A DNA stretch of 64,000 bases from an uncultured Roseburia sp. (lineage in GTDB: Bacteria > Bacillota > Clostridia > Lachnospirales > Lachnospiraceae), in contig CAKRDK010000004.1 of NCBI GenBank assembly GCA_934309475.1, positions 1 through 64,000 on the forward strand. Direction: 5' to 3'. Within the stretch, counting starts at the first letter, position 1. Each line of letters opens with the position of its first letter. The position numbers and the translations under genes are program-made. The notes beneath the pieces are model-generated. The model was not told the origin of the DNA. It ran no database searches and saw only the letters and a program-made list of their open reading frames with translations. This document shows positions 56,897 through 64,000 of this stretch, piece by piece.

Positions 56897-58492
56897 TCAC
56901 TTTCCGTCCGTTTCTTTCCCCTTCTTTTTATTCCGGTACATCTCCTTATCTGCCCTCTTACAGGTATCCTCAACATTTTTGTCGAGTTCCTTGTCAAAAA
57001 CTGCATAGCCGTACGCAATATTGATTCTCATCTCGGCGATCATGCGATTGCACTCTTCTTGCATCTCATTTAACTCCCGAACTTTATCTGCGAGGTCAAT
57101 TTCTTTTGCATTCTTTAAAATAACACAGAACTCATCTCCACCGATGCGGTAGCAGACGCCCTCGTGTTCAAACACTCTCGAAATGATATCGGCAGCTCCC
57201 ATGATGTAAGAGTCTCCGACGGCATGTCCTTTCGTGTCGTTGCACATCTTCAAATCATTCAAATCACACATCAGAACCGCAACATCCTGTTCTAAGCCGT
57301 GCTGGTCAAGCCACTGGTTGTAGGCATTGCGGTTATAAAGTCCTGTCATGGTATCCTTCATCGCAAGTTCACGGTAGATTTCCGTCTTCTGGTTCTCCTT
57401 CGACATCTCTAATGTCTCAAGCAAAATCTCATAGCCGAGCAAAATAATATAGATAAGGAGCGCAATTCTTGCAAACAAATCGGTGCTGCGGCGTCCAATA
57501 TAGTAAGCGGTCATATCCACGACAAATGCTGCAAAAAAGGCAAGGATTCCAAATAGCGAAACCTGACAGCGCGTGTCAAACCCATACTTTTTCTTACGAA
57601 GAAATATTGCGCTGGCACAATAAATAAATTCAATTACAATTGCACCATGCGTCACGTACACCGTCTGCTTAAACTCATAAATTCCTGCAAAATGCAAAAA
57701 AGCAATCGTAAAAAAGGCGATACCGTACAGCGTTCCTAATATATCTGCAGATTTTTTACTTTCTAACTGAAGGAATGACGCCGTAAAATAAAGATACGGT
57801 ATCGTCATCAGCATGAGCAGCATATAACTGCTGAATGAACTACCCACACGGCTTGGCAGCATGAGCAACATAAATGAAGTCTCATTCAGTGACCACATTC
57901 CAAGTGTAAATGCAAAAAGGCTGAAATAAAGTAACGACTTCTGCTCATTATTCTGCCTTTTCGATACTGCCCAGTAAATAAACATGAATATGCCAATCAC
58001 AATATCAATAATACTGATTAACACTGCAACCAATGAGCTCTCGATTATCCTCTGATACATGACCTTCGCATCACCCGTGTAGAATGTTGTCTCCACTCCC
58101 CGCACCTGCGGATATACCGCCTCAAGCTGAACTTCTAATTCTTCCGTGCCTCCTGGAATCGTTACAAAATTAAGGCGTCCCCCCGGCGTTTTTCCCAAAA
58201 TGGTATCATTCTGCGCCACTGCATAAATCAGGACACCATCCGCATATACATGCACACACTGATGTGTAGAGAAAAATAAGAGTGTTGTGTCTCCCTCTGA
58301 AAATCCATCTGAAAACACATATTCTTTCACGTCCTCAGAGATGGAAAGCTTCTCCGTCGGCGTGACCTCTGTTCCAGGATTCTTTTCACATTTTTCATAA
58401 ACACCCACACTTTTGCTCACATTAGCAAGAAAAATCAATATCAATCCCAGCACAAGCAAAAAATAGTAACTGTTTGACGCTACCTTTCTCAT
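56897..58492 (-). CDS. Diguanylate cyclase with extracellular domain and 7TMR-DISM-type membrane domain
   Basis: The 531-residue protein has an N-terminal membrane segment, a beta-rich extracellular part (about 35-170), seven predicted membrane segments (about 178-390) and a GGDEF domain (about 400-525). MKDTMTGLYNRNAY starts the cyclase domain, and YRIGGDEFCVIL is intact, so it should make c-di-GMP. No RxxD inhibitory site is seen at the usual position. The layout matches 7TMR-DISM proteins that sense carbohydrate ligands. It is divergent to another GGDEF gene. Confidence 0.9.
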   Translation of the reverse strand: MRKVASNSYYFLLVLGLILIFLANVSKSVGVYEKCEKNPGTEVTPTEKLSISEDVKEYVFSDGFSEGDTTLLFFSTHQCVHVYADGVLIYAVAQNDTILGKTPGGRLNFVTIPGGTEELEVQLEAVYPQVRGVETTFYTGDAKVMYQRIIESSLVAVLISIIDIVIGIFMFIYWAVSKRQNNEQKSLLYFSLFAFTLGMWSLNETSFMLLMLPSRVGSSFSSYMLLMLMTIPYLYFTASFLQLESKKSADILGTLYGIAFFTIAFLHFAGIYEFKQTVYVTHGAIVIEFIYCASAIFLRKKKYGFDTRCQVSLFGILAFFAAFVVDMTAYYIGRRSTDLFARIALLIYIILLGYEILLETLEMSKENQKTEIYRELAMKDTMTGLYNRNAYNQWLDQHGLEQDVAVLMCDLNDLKMCNDTKGHAVGDSYIMGAADIISRVFEHEGVCYRIGGDEFCVILKNAKEIDLADKVRELNEMQEECNRMIAEMRINIAYGYAVFDKELDKNVEDTCKRADKEMYRNKKKGKETDGK

Positions 58493-58558
58493 TTCCCTAT
58501 TACCGTTCCTTTTCTTTCCTAAACACTTCCCGATAAAGTTTCAAGCAATATTTTTAAA

Positions 58559-58587
58559 ATATTATCATATATACCTCATTTCTTCAA
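58559..58587 (-). promoter_or_regulatory. promoter of the minus-strand GGDEF gene
   Basis: TTGAAG -35 (58582-58587) and TAATAT -10 (58559-58564) on the minus strand with a 17-base spacer, about 65 bases before the ATG. Confidence 0.6.
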
Positions 58588-58659
58588 TAGGTTTTGTACT
58601 TTTTCTGTTACTTTTATCCTATTCCTTTCTAATTTTTTCATTTTCTTTGTCTTTTTCCC

Positions 58660-58688
58660 TTGAAAAGACAAACGTAACTTATTATACT
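58660..58688 (+). promoter_or_regulatory. promoter of the plus-strand GGDEF gene
   Basis: TTGAAA -35 (58660-58665) and TATACT -10 (58683-58688) with a 17-base spacer, 35 bases before the chosen ATG. It faces away from the other GGDEF promoter. Confidence 0.75.
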
Positions 58689-58723
58689 TGTAAATGGGTT
58701 TATCAATTGTAGGAGAGGGTTAT

Positions 58724-60244
58724 ATGATGAGTTTATTGGAAAATACATATGCAATCTATCTCGGATTGCATCTTCTTGCTATGGTCGCAGTTTCTGTTAC
58801 CATTACACTTTTAGTTGTTTCTCGCCCATCCAGGGCTCAGTTAGGCAGTGTGTTATTTGGAATTTCAGCACTTATCTATATGTTCGGTTTTTTAACCGAA
58901 ATCACAACAGCTTCCCTGGAGCTGATTACACTTGCAATTAAAATAGAATATCTCGGTGAATGTTTCCTTGTTTTAGGTTTTACTTGGTTCATTTCTGAAT
59001 TCTGCCACTTTTTCTTTCCACGAATTCTCTATGTATTTGAGCTGATTGTGACACTTTTGACTTTGGGTATCGTTTTTACATTTGAACATCACAGCCTTTT
59101 CTATACAAGTATGTCGCTTGATACAAGTGGTTCATTCTCCCGTGTGGAATTACATTATGGAATCGGATTTTATTTCTTTATGATATATCTTTTTCTGGTA
59201 TGCGCCATTTCTTTTGCTATCTGCGTCTTCCGCTCCGGAAAAAGTGTAGGAATTGAACGCAAACGAATCCGGCTGATTGAATATGCCCTGCTTTGTCCAT
59301 GGATTCCGACGCTGCTTCGCACACTCGGTTTAACTGGCGGTTACGAGATATCTTTTCTTGGCGTCCTCGGTTCCACAATTTTTATTGCAACTGCACTCAT
59401 TCATTACGGTTACTTTGATTCTGTACAGTTAGCAGAGGAAAATATTCTTTTCCACAGCCATGAGGGATTGATTGTAACTGATGTAAAAAAACGAATCCTT
59501 TATTACAATAAAATGATTCAGCAGCTTTTTCCTAAAATGAAAAAATACAGTTCCATCTCTGATTATCCGGAACTTGGAAATTTATTTTATGCTACTACAA
59601 CTGTATTTTCACATCAGAACCATTATTTTGAAGTTCGCTTTGAACCTTTAGTCGAAGCTGGATACGTTCAGGGATATCTACTGCGAATCCTTGATATGAC
59701 AGAGCACTATGAGAAGCTGCATGCCGCAGAATTATCTGCCCATGTGGATGCCCTGACCGGTCTGAGTGACCGCTCGCGTTTCCGCCACACTCTTCTGCAC
59801 CACATCCAGCTCGGTGGAAGCGGTGCCATGTTGATGCTGGATCTGGATAATTTTAAGCAGATTAATGATACTTACGGACACGGAACCGGTGACAATGTCC
59901 TGCTGGCGCTCAGTAATTCCATTAAAACCGTAGTTCCTTCTCCGCATCTTTCCTGCCGTATCGGCGGAGATGAATTTTGTATTTTCTTTAAAGATGTCAC
60001 GGACAGTTCTTCCTTGACGAAGGAATGCGAACAGCTCGCTGAGACGTTCCGTAACTTCCTCGCCAGCTTAAGCCTGCAGGAAAAAGCAACGCTCTCCATC
60101 GGAGTTGCCGTCACCGATGCTTCTTTCTGTGACTGTGACCATGACGTCTTTGATGAATTGTATCGCCGCGCGGATCGCGCCCTGTATGCATCTAAGAGTC
60201 ATGGCAAAAACACCTACCACTTCTATCACCAGAACACCGCATAA
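58724..60244 (+). CDS. Diguanylate cyclase with HisKA_7TM-type membrane domain and PAS-like domain
   Basis: The 506-residue protein (start at 58724, GGAG eight bases upstream) has seven membrane segments (about 8-220) resembling the 7TM domain found at the front of some histidine kinases. A PAS-like domain (about 230-320) and a GGDEF domain follow. VDALTGLSDRSRF opens the cyclase, and CRIGGDEFCIFF is intact. It is the only clear plus-strand gene in the window. It should make c-di-GMP in response to an unknown membrane or intracellular signal. A two-way terminator separates it from the convergent chemotaxis operon. Confidence 0.9.
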   Translation: MMSLLENTYAIYLGLHLLAMVAVSVTITLLVVSRPSRAQLGSVLFGISALIYMFGFLTEITTASLELITLAIKIEYLGECFLVLGFTWFISEFCHFFFPRILYVFELIVTLLTLGIVFTFEHHSLFYTSMSLDTSGSFSRVELHYGIGFYFFMIYLFLVCAISFAICVFRSGKSVGIERKRIRLIEYALLCPWIPTLLRTLGLTGGYEISFLGVLGSTIFIATALIHYGYFDSVQLAEENILFHSHEGLIVTDVKKRILYYNKMIQQLFPKMKKYSSISDYPELGNLFYATTTVFSHQNHYFEVRFEPLVEAGYVQGYLLRILDMTEHYEKLHAAELSAHVDALTGLSDRSRFRHTLLHHIQLGGSGAMLMLDLDNFKQINDTYGHGTGDNVLLALSNSIKTVVPSPHLSCRIGGDEFCIFFKDVTDSSSLTKECEQLAETFRNFLASLSLQEKATLSIGVAVTDASFCDCDHDVFDELYRRADRALYASKSHGKNTYHFYHQNTA

Positions 60245-60255
60245 CATTTTGGACG

Positions 60256-60309
60256 TAAAAAAGCCTTCCAATCGTCAGATTGTATTCTAACTTTTGGAAG
60301 GTCTTTTTT
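60256..60309. terminator. two-way terminator between the GGDEF gene and hpt
   Basis: CCTTCCAA (60264-60271) pairs with TTGGAAGG (60294-60301). The stem is followed by TCTTTTTT on the plus strand and by a run of six U on the minus strand, so it serves both convergent genes. Confidence 0.85.
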
Positions 60310-60658
60310 ATGCATCGATTCTTTGAATCGCTGCTATTGTCCTTTCATATTCTGTGGTGATTACTTCCATCAGATTCCAGTTCTGCGGTCTGTTTCCATT
60401 CCGCAGGCTGTCTGTCAACACACTTGCTGGTTCTGACAAATTATGAAACCCTAAGTTTTGACAGACTCCCTTTAAGGTATGTGCACTCTCAAACGCCTCT
60501 TCATAGTTGTTCGCCTCCACAGCCTTTAACAGCCGCCCGTAACTAGAATCCGTCGTGAACTTAAGAACGAATTTCTTCATAATTCCTTCATTCATAAGTC
60601 GTTTCATCGCCTCTTCATAGTCTGAATTAATTTCCTCATAAAAATCCCTTAAGGTCAT
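60308..60658 (-). CDS. Stand-alone histidine phosphotransfer (Hpt) domain protein
   Basis: A 116-residue helical protein. FESAHTLKGVCQNLGFHNLS is the Hpt motif with the phosphorylated histidine in AHTLKG. It is the last gene of the cheA-cheW-mcp-hpt operon, 18 bases after the receptor gene. A separate Hpt protein in a chemotaxis operon could pass phosphate between CheA or other kinases and response regulators such as CheY. Partner unknown. Confidence 0.9.
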   Translation of the reverse strand: MTLRDFYEEINSDYEEAMKRLMNEGIMKKFVLKFTTDSSYGRLLKAVEANNYEEAFESAHTLKGVCQNLGFHNLSEPASVLTDSLRNGNRPQNWNLMEVITTEYERTIAAIQRIDA

Positions 60659-60676
60659 ATCTTGTCTCCTGTTCTC

Positions 60677-62044
60677 TTAATACTTACCTGTGTTGCCGTC
60701 CAATGAAATAATACTCTCATAATCCACATCCGGTGTCTCCCCATAAGTTGAAACATCCGGTATACCGGTGCTATAGGAATCAAACGTGTTCTGCATTACC
60801 GGTTTCTTATAACCACTTTCCTTCAACCGATATCTCCCAATCATATCCCGCAGTCCTAATGCCTGGTTCGATAATTCTTCACTGGCTGCTGCGCACTCCT
60901 CACTTGTTGCAGAATTGGTCTGTACCACTTGTGATACCTGTTCAATTGCCTGATTAATCTGTGCAACTGCTGTTGCCTGATCGCTCGATGCAACTGCGAT
61001 ACTGCTGACTGCTTCCGCAATTTCCTGCATATAACTCTGCAATGCGCCAAGTGCTTCTCCCATGTCTTCCACATTCTTAGAGCCTGCTTCGACTTTGTCA
61101 ATGGAACTCTGAATCAGCTCCGCTGTTTCCTGTGCGGCTGCAGAACTCTTTTCAGCAAGATTCTTTACCTCCTCTGCCACAACTGCAAATCCTTTTCCGT
61201 GGACACCCGCTCTTGCAGCCTCAACGGTTGCATTCAGTGCAAGAATATTGGTCTGGAACGCAATATCATCAATGGTTTTAATCACTTTTGAAATGCTGTG
61301 TGAAGATGCGCTGATAGCTTCCATCGCTCCAACTACATTCTTCATCTGTTCATTTCCCTTTTCCGCATCTGTCACCATCTTTGCGACAAGCTGATCTACG
61401 TTGTTGGCAAGACTCGCATTATCATTTGTCTTCTTCGCAATATCTTCCATGGAAACAGTAATCTCTTCAATGGAACTTGCCTGCTCTGTTGAGCCCTGTG
61501 CGAGTGCCTGACTTGCACTTGCCACCTGCTCTGCTCCCGCCGTAAGCTGCATGCTGGATTCTTTAATGCCGGATAACAGCTTGTTATTCCCATCGACAAG
61601 ATCTTTGAATGATTTTCCTAATACATCGCGCTCAGAACGAAGTTTTACGTCGATGTCAAGATTTCCTTCTGCAATCTCTTCTGCAATGCCGGCATTCTGT
61701 CTCGTGCTCTCAATCAAACCCTGATAACTGTTAAAAAGTTCTTTGAACTCGTCGTTTGCGGTCTCTTTTACCTCAATCGTAACATCGCCCACTTCCATTG
61801 CTTTTGTCAGCTCTGTCAGATATATCAACGGTTTCTTTATGCTGCGTACTGTTTTCACACAGGTATAGGTCGCTAATGTGACTGCAATTGCCGTTAAAAT
61901 GGTAAAATATACCATCATCACAACACGGTACTCACTCTGTCCTTTCATCTGGACGGCTATCGCAAATGTTCCCATCAGAACAATAATAATCTCTAAGATA
62001 ATAAAACCTCTGACAACCCTGTTTAGTATTTTTCCTCGCTTCAT
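60677..62044 (-). CDS. Methyl-accepting chemotaxis protein of the che operon
   Basis: The 455-residue receptor has two adjacent membrane segments (about 10-31 and 42-62) with a very short loop, then HAMP ([14 protein letters not shown]) and a signalling domain with [22 protein letters not shown]. It has ATVEAARAG where most receptors here have ASIEAARAG. Little is exposed outside the cell, so it probably responds to internal or membrane cues. It lies between cheW (19-base gap) and hpt. Confidence 0.92.
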   Translation of the reverse strand: MKRGKILNRVVRGFIILEIIIVLMGTFAIAVQMKGQSEYRVVMMVYFTILTAIAVTLATYTCVKTVRSIKKPLIYLTELTKAMEVGDVTIEVKETANDEFKELFNSYQGLIESTRQNAGIAEEIAEGNLDIDVKLRSERDVLGKSFKDLVDGNNKLLSGIKESSMQLTAGAEQVASASQALAQGSTEQASSIEEITVSMEDIAKKTNDNASLANNVDQLVAKMVTDAEKGNEQMKNVVGAMEAISASSHSISKVIKTIDDIAFQTNILALNATVEAARAGVHGKGFAVVAEEVKNLAEKSSAAAQETAELIQSSIDKVEAGSKNVEDMGEALGALQSYMQEIAEAVSSIAVASSDQATAVAQINQAIEQVSQVVQTNSATSEECAAASEELSNQALGLRDMIGRYRLKESGYKKPVMQNTFDSYSTGIPDVSTYGETPDVDYESIISLDGNTGKY

Positions 62045-62063
62045 GTTCTTCCTCCCTGAATGT

Positions 62064-62582
62064 CTATTCTTCCGATTCTTCTGCTGCTAACTGTTCAAGT
62101 CCTGCAAGCTCTGCTGTTCCGATTAATTTCTCCGGATCAAGCAAAAGTTTTACGGAATCCCCCGTTTTTCCAAGACCATATACATATTTGTTTTTCCCGA
62201 CATTTGACGATAACGATGGTGGTGGTTCAATATCTTTTTCATCGATATTAACTACATCCGCAATTGTTTCTACAATCAATCCCACAATCGTTCCATTCAC
62301 GTTGATGATAATAATGCAGGTTCTGTCATTGTATTCAATCGGTTCCTGTTTAAAACGGAGTCTGACATCAATGACCGGAATGATTTTACCTCTTAAATTA
62401 ATCAGCCCTTTCATATAGTCCTCTACTTCAGGCACCGCAGTAATGGGCTGAATCTGAATAATCTCATTTACATACCGAAGCTCAAGACCATAAAATTCCT
62501 CCCCGGAGCGGAAAATCATATATTTTCCTTTCTGGGTATCTTCCTCTAAGTCTTCTTCGTTCTCCAAAAAAGCATCTGCCAT
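62064..62582 (-). CDS. cheW: Chemotaxis coupling protein CheW
   Basis: A 172-residue CheW. The core begins [19 protein letters not shown] and has [21 protein letters not shown], the highly conserved NLRGxxxPxxDL element, then [14 protein letters not shown]. Acidic extensions at both ends ([15 protein letters not shown] start, LAAEESEE end) are additions to the usual 150-160 residues. It couples receptors to CheA. It follows cheA by 18 bases. Confidence 0.95.
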   Translation of the reverse strand: MADAFLENEEDLEEDTQKGKYMIFRSGEEFYGLELRYVNEIIQIQPITAVPEVEDYMKGLINLRGKIIPVIDVRLRFKQEPIEYNDRTCIIIINVNGTIVGLIVETIADVVNIDEKDIEPPPSLSSNVGKNKYVYGLGKTGDSVKLLLDPEKLIGTAELAGLEQLAAEESEE

Positions 62583-62600
62583 CTCATTCTCTCCTTTCCC

Positions 62601-64000
62601 TTATACTAGTCCGCCAACATCTAATATCAATGCTATGCTGCCGTCGCCAAGCTGTGTACAACCTGACAATCCTTCTACTTTTTTCACATAAGAAGGGATT
62701 GGTTTTACCACAATCTCCTGCCCGCCGACAAGATGGTCTACGAAGAGACATACTTTCTTATGTTCATGCTCTGCGACAATCATAATACCGTCGCTGACAT
62801 TTTGTTTTGCCCCTTTGATGTGATACTTGTCACTCAAACGTACCACCGGAAAATAATCTCCACGTACTTCCACGTATTCGTCTCCGTCCGGCTCATGAAT
62901 CATATTAGATTCCCGCACATTGACAAATTCTTTGATAGAGCTTGTCTCAACCACAAATGTAGTATCTCCAACTTCCATCACAATACCATCGATAATGGCA
63001 AGCGTCAGCGGAATGATTAAAGACATCGTCGAGCCTTTTCCCTCTTCGCTGTCAATTTCAAGCTGCCCGCCGACTTCCTGAATATTTTTGACAACGACAT
63101 CCATACCAACGCCTCGTCCGGAAACTTCCGTTACCTTCTCGTTTGTGGAGAATCCCGGATAGGTGATAAACTGGTAAATTTCTTTTTTCGTATAGTCTTC
63201 TTCCGTCTTATCCGCCGGAACAATTCCGTTCTTCTTTGCCTTGTCAAACAGCTTGGTCGGATTCATGCCCGCGCCGTCATCTTTTACAATCAGAAGCACT
63301 TTTCCGCTCTCATTTTTTGCCTCTAAGGTAATCACACCTTTTTCCGGTTTACCGGCGGCAATTCGCTCTTCTTTTTCCTCAATACCATGGTCGACCGAGT
63401 TACGAATCATGTGCATAAGCGGGTCGGAAATATGTTCGATAATACTTTTATCTACTTCTGTATTCTCGCCAATCATGACAAAATCAACATCTTTTCCCAC
63501 TTTTCTTGACGTATCAAACACGATTCGTCTCATCTTCTGAAACGTATTCGTCAACGGCATCATTCGCATGGACATAATGACATCCTGCAGCTCCGACGTA
63601 AACTTCATCAACTGGGCTGCCGCCTTATTAAAATTATTCAAAGAAAGTCCCGGCACCTTCAAATCCGGGTTCTGCAATACAACGGACTCCGCAATAACTA
63701 TCTCGCCGATTAAGTCCATCAGCGCATCCACCTTCGAAATATTTACACTGATAAAACTCTGTGCCGGTGCTTTTTCTTTTGCCTTCGCTAACTGTTTTGG
63801 TTTGCCCGGCTTCTTATTCTCAATGACATAGTCACCCGGCTTCGGTGCTGCCTTCTGTTTTGCCTTCGCCTCAATGGTCTCAACATCCGAATCAAGGTCA
63901 ATCTCTTTTCCCTCTGCCACATCCGCCGGAACATCAAAGCCATTTGCAAATTCCTGACTGCTGCACGCATTGATTTCAATCCGTTCCACACCGGAACCGT
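62601..64000 (-). CDS. cheA: Chemotaxis histidine kinase CheA (N-terminus cut by the window edge)
   Basis: Only the C-terminal part is in the window; the frame stays open to base 64000, so the phosphotransfer (P1) and CheY-binding parts lie outside. Visible are a lysine/alanine/proline-rich linker, the dimerisation domain (VDALMDLIGEIVIAESVV), the ATPase domain with MIRNSVDHGIE (N box), KDDGAGMNP (G1) and GRGVGMDVV (G2), and the CheW-like regulatory domain ending in IALILDVGGLV. The GTG at 63989 is an internal codon rather than a start. It heads the visible cheA-cheW-mcp-hpt series. Confidence 0.95.
   Translation of the reverse strand, partial: GSGVERIEINACSSQEFANGFDVPADVAEGKEIDLDSDVETIEAKAKQKAAPKPGDYVIENKKPGKPKQLAKAKEKAPAQSFISVNISKVDALMDLIGEIVIAESVVLQNPDLKVPGLSLNNFNKAAAQLMKFTSELQDVIMSMRMMPLTNTFQKMRRIVFDTSRKVGKDVDFVMIGENTEVDKSIIEHISDPLMHMIRNSVDHGIEEKEERIAAGKPEKGVITLEAKNESGKVLLIVKDDGAGMNPTKLFDKAKKNGIVPADKTEEDYTKKEIYQFITYPGFSTNEKVTEVSGRGVGMDVVVKNIQEVGGQLEIDSEEGKGSTMSLIIPLTLAIIDGIVMEVGDTTFVVETSSIKEFVNVRESNMIHEPDGDEYVEVRGDYFPVVRLSDKYHIKGAKQNVSDGIMIVAEHEHKKVCLFVDHLVGGQEIVVKPIPSYVKKVEGLSGCTQLGDGSIALILDVGGLV

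Overview
The window looks like a chromosomal segment of a motile, anaerobic Gram-positive gut bacterium of the class Clostridia, most likely family Lachnospiraceae (Roseburia / Agathobacter / Eubacterium-like). The reasons are strong AGGAGG-type ribosome binding sites, the oxygen-independent cobalamin route, several soluble-receptor-like chemoreceptors, Firmicutes-type CsoR, LepA and HemW, PdaA-like and M14 wall enzymes, and an hcp gene. No species can be named from the sequence alone. Almost every gene lies on the minus strand; the only convincing plus-strand gene is the GGDEF protein at 58.7-60.2 kb. No rRNA, tRNA, CRISPR array, prophage or intact insertion sequence was seen.

Layout. (1) 0-3.5 kb: lepA-hemW housekeeping operon. 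(2) 3.6-11.0 kb: a wall/membrane-tethered triple-repeat surface protein, then a glycan locus of GH29 fucosidase, GH42 beta-galactosidase and a YesM-type sensor kinase with no partner regulator. (3) 11.0-11.4 kb: remnant of a transposase gene. (4) 11.4-30.7 kb: a 21-gene anaerobic cobalamin operon read from a B12 riboswitch at 30.5 kb. It holds cobalt uptake (cbiMNQO), cobalt insertion (cbiK), the corrin ring methyltransferases and other ring enzymes (including a CbiJ-CbiE-CbiT fusion), amidation (cbiA, cbiP), aminopropanol attachment (cobD, cbiB) and lower-loop assembly (cobU, cobS, cobT, cobC). (5) 30.8-34.9 kb: an L-lactate-dehydrogenase-like gene, then a csoR-copA copper module with a CsoR-like operator. 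(6) 34.9-38.3 kb: an rRNA methyltransferase and a 2-isopropylmalate synthase carrying a C-terminal AraC-type DNA-binding domain. (7) 38.6-43.3 kb: a TetM/EF-G-like GTPase fused to a Rae1/YacP-type NYN nuclease, a PdaA-like deacetylase and an M14 wall peptidase. (8) 43.3-53.2 kb: sensory genes, comprising three chemoreceptors, a lipoprotein solute-binding protein, a GGDEF-EAL protein, and hcp under a probable HcpR/FNR-type site. (9) 53.3-56.7 kb: an operon of two GT8-like glycosyltransferases and two PlsC-like acyltransferases. (10) 56.9-64 kb: two divergent membrane GGDEF proteins and a chemotaxis operon (cheA, cut by the window edge, cheW, mcp, hpt).

The most unusual items are two domain fusions, LeuA with AraC and a translational GTPase with a Rae1-like nuclease. 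Next come a copper ATPase whose C-terminal CopZ-like domain has its own near-ideal internal ribosome binding site, a 145-bp imperfect palindrome resembling a MITE, and a riboswitch terminator that contains the Shine-Dalgarno sequence of the first cobalamin gene. Several start codons were moved from the longest possible ORF to an internal start because a ribosome binding site or the family N-terminus supports it; these choices are explained per gene.
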